Of a stretch of DNA of 12,896 nucleotides, positions 1 to 8,756 are shown in pieces. A program made the position numbers and the translations under genes. The stretch spans positions 64,001 through 76,896 of the forward strand of contig WPIO01000342.1 of assembly GCA_009760855.2 (NCBI GenBank), written 5' to 3'. A model generated the notes under the pieces. That model was not told where the DNA came from. It made no database searches and was given only the letters and a program-made list of their open reading frames with translations. Origin of the DNA: Cristatella mucedo. Lineage: Eukaryota; Bryozoa; Phylactolaemata; Cristatellidae. Position 1 is the first letter of the stretch, and the number at the start of each line of letters is the position of its first letter.

Positions 1-1600
1 GCTGCCCTATAGCCTAGGAAGAAGCTAGGGTGGCGATCGGCCTGGCCCTGGCGTAAATTAGTAGCTGACCAATGCAACATTGCATGCTAGTGTTACTTCT
101 CTGCGATTGTAGCTCGACAGCTTGTTAAGTCGCAGCTGCAGACTCGGCATCTTTACTGAAGAGACGTCATCCCAAATTTCCTACCTGACTTAATCTAGAG
201 TTCTAGAGACCGTTGACCGATCGATGTTGAAGTTGGCTTCCTGCCTGAAAGCGTATCAATGATTTGCCTTCCTCTGCGTCCCACGAGACCTCAAAGCACT
301 CAAAGTCGCCTGCAGCTGCTGCTCAGCAGCAAGGACCGCCAGCAGCTCATAGCTGCAGCGATGAAATAATTAATTGATAAGAACAAGATAGGAGTCAGCA
401 CCAGTCAGAGCGTGGAGGCCTGGTAGCAAAATCAATGGCCGGTAGCGAACCGTGAATCTGTTCTATACCCCTTCAAAGAATACCAGCGAACCAGGGCAGC
501 ATCAGAGAAGCATAGCAGTTCTTGACCAACCCATTTGTCAGGTCTTGGAATGAGTCTGGCTGCTCAGGGCATGACGAGCAGCCAGACGCAAATGAGTAAT
601 TCTCAGCCGTATTGGTCCCGGAACCGCCTGACTCAAGCAGGACACCGTCATGCTGTGCCTTGCTTGAGCTTGGCTTAACTAGGCCAGCGATCGAAGCCGG
701 GTGGCTGTCAAGATTAGTGGTGAGTGAGAGCAGCTCCAGTCAACAGTGTGTTAATAGAATAGATTAAAGGTCTGCCGACCGGTCGTCCGAAATCAAGTCG
801 TGTCGTCTTTAGCTTGTTATCCGGCTTTGCCAGTGTGGTTAGGGAGCTTGTACTCTGATTGGCCACTGCTGGCAGCAGCTGTGGGCAGGTGATGAATGCT
901 CGAGCAGGCGTTTTCTATCGGCTTCTGCAGCATCCAGCCACCGAGCCTCGATCTTTTCGTCGGAGAGCAAACCCATTTGCAACTTACCAGAGCTTTTTCT
1001 ATGTGTAAAGTAGCCAAATGTTGTTGCAGCCACTGGTTTCGCTTGTGAGATGCCGCGTGTGGAAATCGCCACAATGCCGTAGCACATGACACATTTTTCT
1101 TACAGCATTGAGCCAACAGTATCCTTTTTTGGCAAAGCTGCATGAAAGGCTAGCTGCAGCTAGTTTCAATCATTTGGTTGCCGACGTAGGCATGCCTTTC
1201 AAGCGTGACGATCCATCACCCAAGCATTGCGTCAGCTGCCACTGATGCTAGTGGAGCTGCCGTTGCTGCTTGGTTTTAACAGCTGTTGTGGACGACTGAC
1301 GATGCATTAGCCTGTGCTGGTATTATGGCAAGGGGTGGCAAGGCAGCTCTCCTCAAAGCCTGTCTGACAGCAATTGCTGGCGTTTTGTGAATGCAATATT
1401 GAAATCGGCTCCATCGTGTGGTCACCAAGGCTGTCAGTCACAATTGGCTGGTTTCGCATTTGCTCAAACTCGACATGAGCAGAATGGGTTGGCAGGGCTA
1501 TATGTTGCTTTGAGCAGTGTGCTTCGCTAACGACACTTCTGCCGGCCTCACCCTCGGCACTTTCATCCTTCAAAATTGAGCAGTGTGGCGGACTGCGTGG
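1..1600. other. No recognisable gene (intergenic or intronic)
   Basis: Both strands were read and no protein family was recognised. Open stretches exist, for example about 108 codons on the minus strand at 817-1143, but they lack recognisable domains and convincing splice context. A minus-strand ORF at 1307-1798 is open mainly because it crosses the C29 tract, which reads as poly-glycine or poly-alanine. The only structured element is the hairpin at 554-587. Confidence 0.6.
554..587. repeat. Perfect 12-bp inverted repeat (hairpin)
   Basis: The left arm GTCTGGCTGCTC (554-565) is exactly the reverse complement of GAGCAGCCAGAC (576-587), with a 10-nt loop between. The arms are GC-rich, so the hairpin would be stable in RNA or single-stranded DNA. 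No T-run follows and no gene is adjacent, so its role is unknown. Confidence 0.85.
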
Positions 1601-1601
1601 T

Positions 1602-1643
1602 CGCATGCATACGCACATGCGTGTGCACATGCATGCACACACG
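1602..1643. repeat. 42-nt alternating purine-pyrimidine tract
   Basis: Every base from 1602 to 1643 alternates pyrimidine and purine, built mainly of CA/TG, GC and AT steps. It is also partly self-complementary, with GCATGCA near the left end and TGCATGC near the right. Alternating tracts of this kind are known to favour Z-DNA or cruciform structures under negative supercoiling. It lies about 80 bp upstream of the GCC/poly-C tract. Confidence 0.8.
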
Positions 1644-1724
1644 GGTGTGCGAATTTCGTCTGGATGCGAGAGTCTGGTCGATGTATCCAGCTCTGTCGAC
1701 CTTTGTGTACTTGCACATACGTGC

Positions 1725-1766
1725 GCCGCCGCCGCCGCCCCCCCCCCCCCCCCCCCCCCCCCCCCC
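1725..1766. repeat. (GCC)5 trinucleotide run merging into a C29 homopolymer
   Basis: Five GCC units (1725-1739) run directly into 29 consecutive C residues (1738-1766). Several reading frames pass through it as poly-Pro, poly-Arg or poly-Gly, which explains otherwise meaningless open frames at 1307-1878 on both strands. The exact C count is unreliable in most sequencing data. Confidence 0.95.
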
Positions 1767-2283
1767 GCTAGCACTCCCCTCACACACCAGTCTCCCATTC
1801 TCTCTGTCCTACCCCGACGGAGCTACACAACAGTTAAACTTATTGATAGACGTCGTGCCGGTAGCTGGTAAACAGTGAACTCGCGTGTGCAGCAAGGACC
1901 AAAAAGTGAGCGCGACTCACTAACTGATTCTCAGACCCGGGTCTGATCGACAGAGCAAGGGTAGCGTAAAAGTGCGCAGGATTTTTGCCACTATAGCCTC
2001 TAATTGATGCTGGCCTGATGACAGTGTTCTCGGTAGTGGACTGCGAGCTGTTTAACAGCAGCTGGCAAAGTCGATCTCTTCTGATGTCAGGAGCTGGGCA
2101 GGTGGTCGAGCAAACGTCTTCATTTAGCTGGCCGAGTCCTACCTCCTTACTAGCCACGTTCGCACGGCTGGCAACTGCCAGTTGTCCTGTCTGCCCGATG
2201 GCGATATAGGCAGGCCGTTCTGTCGGAAGGTTCAGGCTCCGAGCCAGCACCTGTTGGTGGCTCTAGTGTACAGCCGCTGTCCT
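1767..2283. other. No recognised gene; unassigned 136-codon open stretch on the minus strand
   Basis: A minus-strand frame is open from 2250 to 1840 (136 codons). It has a mixed, not low-complexity, composition but no domain I recognise, no signal peptide and no clear splice signals. A 63-codon plus-strand frame at 2018-2209 overlaps it and is equally anonymous. An open frame of this length can arise by chance in a window this size, so neither is called as a gene. Confidence 0.4.
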
Positions 2284-2450
2284 GATGCGATAGCCGAGGA
2301 GGTAAGGCGCTCGCTTGTCACGACCGAGGTCGTGGGTTAGAATCATGCAGTTGGCGATCCTTTATTTCCAACTGCAAGCTGCGGTGATGGCCGTTAAGGC
2401 TCTTCTGCTGCTATGCGAATGAGGCTGTTAAATCAGCTGTGGCCCCCACC
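2284..2450 (+). mobile_element. tRNA-derived SINE, copy 1
   Basis: The head carries an RNA polymerase III A box, TAGCCGAGGAGG (2291-2302), which fits TRGYNNARNNGG exactly. A B box follows at 2335-2345 (GGTTAGAATCA, one change from the GGTTCRAATC core), 32 nt downstream as in tRNA genes. The tRNA-unrelated body that follows (about 2350-2440) includes AAGGCTCTTCTGCTGCTAT and is shared with the inverted copy at 2878-3051, which shows that this is a dispersed repeat and not a tRNA gene. The mutated B box suggests an inactive copy. The 3' end is not sharply defined. Confidence 0.8.
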
Positions 2451-2555
2451 TTCGGCTGCTTGGCGGCCTTGTGCCGCACCTGCAACCAAAAGGAGAGATC
2501 AGCTCGGGAGCTGTGTTGCTTGCACCTAATTTTGTTGCGAGCGGTGCATCGATAT

Positions 2556-2592
2556 CAATAATAATACATTTGATATAGCGCCCTCAGAGAAC
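2556..2592 (-). mobile_element. Isolated LINE-type 3' tail (tail C)
   Basis: Read on the minus strand it gives GTTCTCTGAGGGCGCTATAT, then a CAAATGTATT segment and a short ATT repeat. This matches the end of LINE copy B at 8757-8850 almost base for base. Only about 37 nt remain: the preceding AGAGATTAA half of the tail hairpin is missing, so the element is cut off there. It lies between the two inverted SINE copies. Confidence 0.7.
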
Positions 2593-2877
2593 TCGTGCAT
2601 TCGTCTTTGGCATGCTTCCTTGCTTTGGGATTTAGCCTTGCATCCATCGTGTGACATGCTTTGCTGCTAGTTTACCACAGTGTCAGGCAGTATGCTGTTT
2701 TCTGGCTGATGGCTTGCATGACTCTGCATCACTACACTGCCGATCAGAGCCTGACCAAGCAGTCCGTGTTTCCGTTCTCAAGCCGCTAGTGCCACCTAGC
2801 TTTTTCCTGAATTAAGAGGAACCGAACGTTGTCCTTACCAGGGGTAGCCCATCAGTGGAAGGCCAGGCCACTCGATA
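2593..2877. other. No feature seen
   Basis: Unique-looking sequence between LINE tail C and SINE copy 2. No coding signal, long repeat or LINE body could be recognised upstream of the tail. Confidence 0.5.
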
Positions 2878-3051
2878 TAAATATTAGCTAATTTACAGCC
2901 CCATTTGTATAGCAGCAGAAGAGCCTTTACGGCTATCACCGCCGTTTGCAGCTGGCCCATAAAGGATTGCCAACTGCAGCATTTGAACCCTCGACCTCGG
3001 TCGCAAAGAGCTCGTGAAGAGCAAGCACCATACCTCATGAGCTATCAGGGG
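2878..3051 (-). mobile_element. tRNA-derived SINE, copy 2 (inverted relative to copy 1)
   Basis: On the minus strand an A-box-like TAGCTCATGAGG (3033-3044) is followed by a B box GGTTCAAATGC (2979-2989). A body then matches copy 1: GCAGTTGGCAATCCTTTAT, GGCGGTGAT(A/G)GCCGT, AAGGCTCTTCTGCTGCTAT and GGGGCTGT. The A-to-B spacing is about 11 nt longer than in copy 1, and the B box is nearer consensus. The 3' boundary is set where similarity to copy 1 fades, near 2878. Confidence 0.8.
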
Positions 3052-4160
3052 GCTTATCCCTTCAGGTCGGTCTTGGCCCCCCCCTCCCACTCGGTTGCCC
3101 TCTTTTCAATGCCTATGCTCTCATAACTTCTGCTTTTTCCATGCGCTGTACTGCTGGACTTCCATCCAGAGACTGCTCACTGCCCCCCCCCACCACCACC
3201 GGTTCCCTACCCTGTTGTCCCCCCTGCCTAAGGCAAGTAAGGTATTTGTAATCCTGACCCAAGGGAATCCCGTATACCTCCAATCAAGTTGGGGAAACCT
3301 CCTCGAGCCCTGGGCAATCTAGGTCTATAAGAAGCTAGGTTTGTCAGCCTGACACAGCCACTGACGTCACGTTTACGTGGAGTCCTTAGTGTGATATTTA
3401 TGTACTACTACCACATACAGCTGCGATGAGAGTAATAATAACAGGGGAGATAATTTGCTTATTTGCATATGTAGCTGCAAATTGCACTCTCATAGTTGAA
3501 ATTGAACATTGAAATGCTAGAGCTTCAAAGGACTAGGCAATTCAAAGGGTTTTTCAAAGGGTGTCCATTGCATTCCGGTAGCTTGTCCTATCTGAGCAAC
3601 ACGGCCCCCTTTGCTGTCGAAGTCAGGACTGGCGCTTCCCACTTGTGACCAACTGAGTTGGCATATTAGACAGCTACGATAATGAGCGGAACCACCGGAA
3701 GTCATGCTGTGCCTGCCTTTACTATGAGATGGATATGCATAAATAGTCTGCAAGTGTTTCTTCACCAGAGCATACCATATTGTTGATATTAATTTAAAGA
3801 TGGTCAGCAGTCGTTACACGTACACGCAACTCAATGCTGACTTGCTGCCTGGCACTGACGAATAAATTTAATAAAATTAGATTTCTAGGCACGCTCTTCC
3901 TTAAATGTAATTTCGAAATCTGGTTCATTTTTCTGCTTGGCTAGTGGGGCAGGCTCATCAATTTGGTCAGCCGAGACTCGGGCCAGCCTTCCAAACCAAA
4001 GTTGAATTTTTCCAATTTCTCCCGGGTGCAGGCTGCTTTCCTTATAAAACCTGTAGTTTCCACCATTCCCCCTCTATTATGGACCACCGGTGAGATTTCT
4101 CAGCAGTGAATTGGGATCGAAAGGAACAAAGCCTGCTGAATGTAAGGATACCTATCATAG
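3052..4160. other. No recognised gene
   Basis: The stretch contains short C runs (around 3080 and 3182), a direct TTCAAAGGG repeat near 3541-3565 and an anonymous 82-codon minus-strand open frame (3517-3765). I recognised no domain and no retroelement similarity here. Confidence 0.5.
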
Positions 4161-4355
4161 ACAACAGCGTCAAACAAAATAAGCAACAAAAGGAAGTCGC
4201 TCAGTGCCGCACTCCCGAAACTCAGCAGTAACGTCGCATGTGATAAACTCTACAGCTGGAAGACACCGAAGAAGAAGAAGTCCGAGAGATTCTTGCTGTT
4301 AAAGCTCAGCAAACGCTACACTTATGACAGAGTAAAACACAGAAAGAGACCGAAG
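4161..4355 (+). CDS. Candidate lysine-rich exon ending at a consensus splice donor
   Basis: The frame is open from 4161 (after TAG at 4158-4160) through 4355 without a stop and contains a very basic stretch (WKTPKKKKSERF, then KHRKRPK). It ends exactly at CCGAAG|GTAAGA, a near-perfect donor, in phase 0. There is no in-frame ATG and no strong acceptor was pinned down upstream. The other two frames are also partly open across 4100-4230, which weakens the case. No protein family was recognised. It could be a chance open frame beside a chance donor; I rate it a candidate only. Confidence 0.2.
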
Positions 4356-4529
4356 GTAAGATTCGAGCAGTTGACGACCCAGGTCGTGGCATGTAGTCAG
4401 TCCTTGCCTGAGAGTAGATTAGGCTCGCCAGCTTGGCCAGCCATAGCACTAGGTAAGTGGAAACTCAGACCGTCTGGCGTCGATATGTGTCACTGAAGTT
4501 TCCTGTGATTTTTCACTGACAAGCTAGTT

Positions 4530-4585
4530 ATAAAATAGCGATTTTTATATAGAGCCCCAAGAAAACTAAATCGCTATCCGGGTGT
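4530..4585 (-). mobile_element. Diverged LINE-type 3' tail (tail E)
   Basis: The minus-strand reading has ACACCCGGATAGCGATTTAG, then TTTTCTTGGGGCTCTATATA and AAAAATCG. This lines up position for position with the AGAGATTAAGTTCTCTGAGGGCGCTATATAAAT pattern of the better copies, with scattered substitutions. The body upstream on the minus strand (above 4585) was not recognised. Confidence 0.55.
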
Positions 4586-4744
4586 TTTATTACTCAGCAA
4601 GAGAAGCAATTATCCGAGTTAAAATTGCAAGCAAGGTATCTTACTTAGATGAGTATACAAAACCACACAAGAAGACATTCAGGGAAACACGTGTATGGCT
4701 AAATGTATGTGTCGCCTTAAGCTTCGAACACACAAATACGGCAG

Positions 4745-5325
4745 TTATTTCAAAAGACACGGCAACTGGGGGCCACTGTAGAGAAACTTCTCGCCGACCT
4801 TCACTGGCTCCCATTCTAGCAGAGCATCGTCTTCAAGCAAGTTCTGTCACTCACTTTTAGGTCCCTTCATTCATTGGCTCCAGCCTACCTATTAGATCTA
4901 CTCCCTCCCCCAGGCATCGTACCGCCTAATTTTCTGAATCGAATCGTTTACCTACACCTCATACGAACCTCATCCCTTGGAGACCGTGCCTTTAGTTTGT
5001 ATGCTCTCAAAGCCTGCAACTCACTTCAGACTGGTGTTACGGCATCCCCTAACTTGATGACGTTTAAAAAGAAGCTAAACGGGATACATTTATCACAGCA
5101 TTTAGTGGGTCCATGTGATTCATTCTTTGTGTGTTAATTTGTGCTGTCACTGTGCATGCTGCCACTAACCATATCTGCATGGTGACACTGTCCATGTCAC
5201 CTCTACATTACACTTGTTGACATTGAGCATGCCGCCATTATCCATTCGATCATCCTTCCTTTAGGGCACCTGCCTAGGAAGAGGTTAAGTTCTCTGACCA
5301 TGCTTTACAAATTTATTATTATTTT
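4745..5325 (+). mobile_element. 5'-truncated L2-type LINE, copy A (reverse-transcriptase C-terminal region and 3' tail)
   Basis: The frame starting near 4775 reads a KLLADLHWLPF segment, an in-frame TAG (4817-4819), then FKQVLSLTFRSLHSLAPAYL, GDRAFSLYA and LMTFKKKLN. This is the conserved C-terminal region downstream of the RT palm in L2/CR1-type ORF2 proteins (family consensus ITPLL..LHWLP...RI.FK, APAYL..LL, GDRAF...AP..WN.LP, FK..L.T.LF). About one nucleotide is lost near 5090 relative to copy B, so the end of the ORF is read in a shifted frame to the stop at 5135-5137. The 3' UTR (5138-5260) matches that of copy B. The tail has GGTTAAGTTCTCTGACCATG and an ATT-rich end. The element is dead, and all upstream RT and endonuclease sequence is missing. 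Confidence 0.85.
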
Positions 5326-6174
5326 CTAGCGCCTAAAAATGCTGCCCGGGCAATGGTCCAGGTCAATAGAGGGGTGCAAACGCCTTCAGACGAAACAAAC
5401 GAAAAAGCATTAAGATCGTGTGCGTGCTAGCGCGTGCATGCAAGTGTGCGTGCATCTTTAGTCACATCGGCCCGAGTAATGCATCAATGTTCCAGCTTAC
5501 GCCGGTCCACGTAATGTATTGCATTTTACTCATCTTGCGCAGAGCGATGAAAGCATGGCTGCCTTCCGGCTAAAGTCATGCAAAACTTGGCAGTAGCCAG
5601 CAGGATGCAGGTCGGTCGGTCGATCAGGTCATCAGCGATCGGTGCTCAATGCAAAACGCCTCGGTCTGTTGCTAGGGTGATATGTGGTGTTGGGGGAGCA
5701 GTGGACCCCCTCAGCCCCCCCTTGGGACTGAACCAGAAGGGAGGGAGGCACGCCGGGCGGCTCCATGATGGCGTGGGAGGAGGTATTTATCGGTGCCCTA
5801 CTGAGTGTGCAACATTATCCAGCCGACTTTTCCGACCTTGTGTGTATTAGGCAGCTTAATGTCCTCAGTATTAATGTCCTAGTATTCCACCTGGCCTCCA
5901 AGCTCTCAGAGCCAAGCAGATAAGCTACAGTAATTAGTAATAATGCCTCGCATTCGTTCACGGTTGTGTCCCAGACGTTTAGAACAGCTCTGGCCTGTAT
6001 TGTCTGCTCTGCAATAAGTAATGACCGCTCATAGCTCATAGCCACTAGGCATATAATAGCCAAATCTCAACCAACTAACCTGTCAAAGCAAGAGCTTCAG
6101 CTACATGCAGATATGCAGGCAGTAACAGAACAGCCAGTTTAACAAATCAGGTTGGCCACAGCTGGAAACGCTTA
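5326..6174. other. No recognised gene
   Basis: An interrupted GT/GC-rich alternating tract (about 5420-5455), a GGTC triplet repeat near 5610, G5/C5 arms near 5692-5710 and a near-tandem duplication of TTAATGTCCT(C)AGTATT (5857-5887) are visible. Two anonymous open frames (plus 5578-5850, 90 codons; minus 5815-6063, 82 codons) carry no domain I recognise. Confidence 0.45.
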
Positions 6175-6830
6175 TAATGTAATGTATCTCCGTCTGTAAC
6201 TCCACCAAGCCATACAGACTACACGGTTGTTACGCAGGAGAGTTTTGTTTAGCGTACTCACGACCTAAGCAGCTTTCGGTACACATTCGGTAGCCAACAG
6301 ACTTCGTCTCACGCAACAAAGAGAAAGTGGGAAGTATAGCAGAGTCAGGAGAGCAGCAGTTGAGGTAGTGAGTAGCATGGTAGTAGCAGCTCAGGACCGC
6401 TAAAAAGGTTGAGCCATAGTCGGCAGCAGGAGAGTAGTTGTCGTTGCATAAGAATTGTGGAAGCGAATTCCACAGTCTAGGACCTGCAGAGCTAAAGCTT
6501 CTGTCGCCAACGGTCTTTAAGCAGAGGAATGGAACAGCTAATTTATTGTCCACACAGGACCCGAGGGCTCGAGGAGGCTGAAACTGGTGCAGCAGTTCAG
6601 TTAGGTACGAAGGAGCCAAGCCGTGGCAGGCCTTGTGGGTCAGCGTAAGAACTTTGCTCTGTATCCGTTGCTCAACTGGCATCCATCCTAGCTCTTTTAG
6701 CAAAGGAGACACGTGCTCAAGCCTCTGGGACTTGAAGACTAGCCTTGCAGCCATACGAGGCTGTCCATTCTGGTCTGGCTTAGTTTCCACTGTTATCTGA
6801 CAATAGTCATTTAGGATTATCATACATTTA
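6175..6830 (-). mobile_element. 5'-truncated LINE, family 2 copy 1 (L2-like ORF2 C-terminus)
   Basis: The minus-strand frame runs from about 6838 to the TAA at 6230-6232. From roughly residue 24 it reads QPRMAARLVFKSQRLEHVSP, LLKELGWMPVEQRI, KACHGLAPSYLTELL, GDRSFSSAGPRLWNSLPQ. These are the hallmark blocks of the region after the RT palm in L2/CR1-like LINEs. After LWNSLP the frame continues for about 75 residues to the stop, and the last 56 or so are conserved in the second copy at 10370-10604. The 3' UTR is very short, about 50 nt, and ends in ATACATTACATT, a pentanucleotide-type tail different from the ATT tail of family 1. No catalytic YADD or endonuclease is present, so the copy is non-autonomous and truncated. 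Confidence 0.82.
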
Positions 6831-7019
6831 TGGGGCATCGCAGAAACAAAAACCTCAAGATTTTGACATTTTTGGTTCGAATGCTCATCACACGCTAACT
6901 ACAGATACACCCAGTTGGCAGTAACATAGAGTCGAATACGGCAGGCCTCTGTTTTAATTGAAAGCGTGCCTTAAAAAAAAGGTGCAACTACTCGCCTTGC
7001 GCAGTATCTGGACTACTAA

Positions 7020-7660
7020 GAACTGCTCATTCAGGACTTTTGTCCAAACTTACAACCTTGGCTGGTCTGTCATCAACGGCATAACTGCCTCATCACTCCA
7101 CTTCTATCCGAGCTTCTCCTGATCCCGAACAAGCATTTAATTGACGATAAGATTCTCTTCCTTGCTTGCAGGTCGTGTAACTCTCGTGCACCAGCCTACC
7201 TATCCAAACTCCTTTATTCTCCTCATATTCCGGCTTGGACAAGTATGCACATTCTTGCCATTCCTCACACTAAATTAAAACCTTTTGCTGATCTGGCAGC
7301 TTTCAGATGGAATGCACTGGAAGCCTATAATTTGCTTCCAGCTTCTGTCACCACCTGCATTGACTTTACATCATTTAAATATAAGGTTAGATATATCTGC
7401 TCTACTCAGCTTACCTTGTGCCCGAGTGAACATTTATTCTTTCTTTTTCCGGTGTGCATTGCATACTTGCCGATGCGTGATTCACTGCATGTTGCTAAAC
7501 AGGGATTCTATTTTCCAGCGGCCTGACACTCTTCTTGTTTACATTTGAATACTTGTCCAAGCATGATCCCTTACACATAACTAACCCTTGGTTATTGCTT
7601 CTCTGAAGCAATTTTTTCTCTAAGGGTGCTGTAAAAATGAATTATTTTATAATTAATGCC
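7020..7660 (+). mobile_element. 5'-truncated L2-type LINE, copy G
   Basis: A single frame is open from 7020 to the stop near 7526 (about 168 codons). It reads WLVCHQRHNCLITPLLSELL, then KILFLACRSCNSRAPAYLSK, IPHTKLKPFADLAAFRWNAL and DFTSFKYKVR. These match the ARLVC.HR..HITPLL, FK.L.LT.RSL...APAYLS, IPHT.LK.FGDRAF...A..WN and TTFK..L blocks of copy B. The conserved GDRAF has become ADLAAF. The 3' UTR ends with TTTTTTCTCTAAGGGTGCTG followed by TAAAAATGAATTATT, the family tail, preceded by the hairpin TTGCTTC/GAAGCAA (near 7595-7612). No upstream RT palm is present. The long open frame shows less coding decay than in copy H, but the motif losses argue against function. Confidence 0.75.
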
Positions 7661-7769
7661 CACAGACTATCCTATACATGAAGCATTTCTGACCCGCAGG
7701 TGCTGGCCAACAACTGCTCTTTTGTTTCTTATTTATCATTCGAGGATCACCCGGTAGTACACTAATAAA

Positions 7770-8745
7770 ACATTGGTATGACTTCTAGGCAGTCTACATA
7801 TGCTGGAAATGAAGTAGGCGAGTTGGTTAGTAAATAGCATGCATCACGTGAGCGGACAAAGGAAAATGTATGCAGTCGTAGTGGATGTTGTGACGAACTA
7901 GTGGGATTTTAGCTTCTTTTTATGTCATCATCTAACGGGATGTTGTTAGTCATCAATAGATTCTACGCATGGGGCATATGGTCTGAAAGCACTGTCTCCA
8001 AAGGATTTGAGAGTGGTTAGAGGGCATCACTAAGCGACTTGCCCTCTGAGGAGCTAGTGCTACGATTGGAAGCCTAAAGAGTAAGTATACTCCTGAGGTA
8101 GGCCGGAGCAAGAGAATGAAGGTGAGTTGACAGAACCTTCAACTTGATTTGCTGCTTTCTGGGGAGGCAGTGCAAGTCACTGAGAAGGGGAAGAATGTGC
8201 ATCCGTTGTGGCATTCACAACAGCTAATACTAGCTATGGAGTTTGCACCAACTGTGTCTGTCTTTTTTTGCCGAAGTCATGAAGACCTGTGTGTAGTGAG
8301 TTACATAGTCTAGATTGGATGCTCAAATTCATTGACCAACCCAGCTGTGCTATTCTTATCTAAGCAAGTCCAAATGTTAGCCGTGCTACGCTGTGAAAAT
8401 AGGCAGACATGACCACGGAGCTGATGTGATTGGCTAGCAAAAGGCCATTTTGGAACTGAACTCCTTGACTTTGTGCAGATGCTACAGGAGAAATGCTGTC
8501 GAGCTTATTTAGAGGATTAGGCTTTCCCGTTTGCAATTTTAGGTTAACTGTAATAAGTAAGTTGGCTGCATTGTCTTTCAATTTGAGAGAATCTAATGCC
8601 ATCTAAGTGTAAATACATGCTGGTTAGTGAGTTGAGAGAATTTGAGGTGCTGATGGGGGCCTGAAGGAATCAAAGCAGAGTGCAGCCGTGCATCATTTGC
8701 ATAAAAATGAAAGTCTTGATTGTCCTTTGCGATCAAAACAGCAAG
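7770..8745 (-). mobile_element. Strongly decayed L2-type LINE, copy H
   Basis: Alignment by eye to copy B is continuous over the whole length: the YADD region (8692-8735), a palm/thumb stretch (frame 8360-8602, with LKLKDN..NLL, an ISPVASA block and HISSVV.S.YF), the GDRAF..YAP block (7975-8005, TGTCTCCAAAGGATT shared) and the 3' UTR with GGTTAGTA/AGCATGCA. The 3' end (about 7770-7800) matches the TCTAGGTGCTTTACATTTGCT part of copy B, but the ATT tail itself is not evident. The catalytic motif reads YAND instead of YADD, and the coding frame is broken many times. It is the oldest-looking copy in the window. Confidence 0.75.
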
Positions 8746-8756
8746 ACGAACCTATT

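Noticed and set aside
290-352. Minus-strand 63-nt candidate exon between a CTGCAG acceptor and GAG|GTCTCG, encoding a helical-looking peptide
   Set aside because: It is too short, the donor is weak, the composition comes from a CAGCTG-rich stretch, and there are no partner exons.
817-1143. Minus-strand open frame with RFPHAASHKRNQWLQ, faintly like a THAP zinc finger
   Set aside because: The required Cys-X2-4-Cys ... Cys-X2-His pattern is not present in one frame, and the match rests on a few residues.
1307-1878. Several overlapping open frames on both strands with poly-Gly, poly-Pro or poly-Arg
   Set aside because: They are artefacts of the (GCC)5-C29 tract, which contains no stop in any frame.
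2284-2357. Functional tRNA gene
   Set aside because: The B box is mutated, no good acceptor stem closes, and the sequence continues into a body shared with another copy, as in a SINE.
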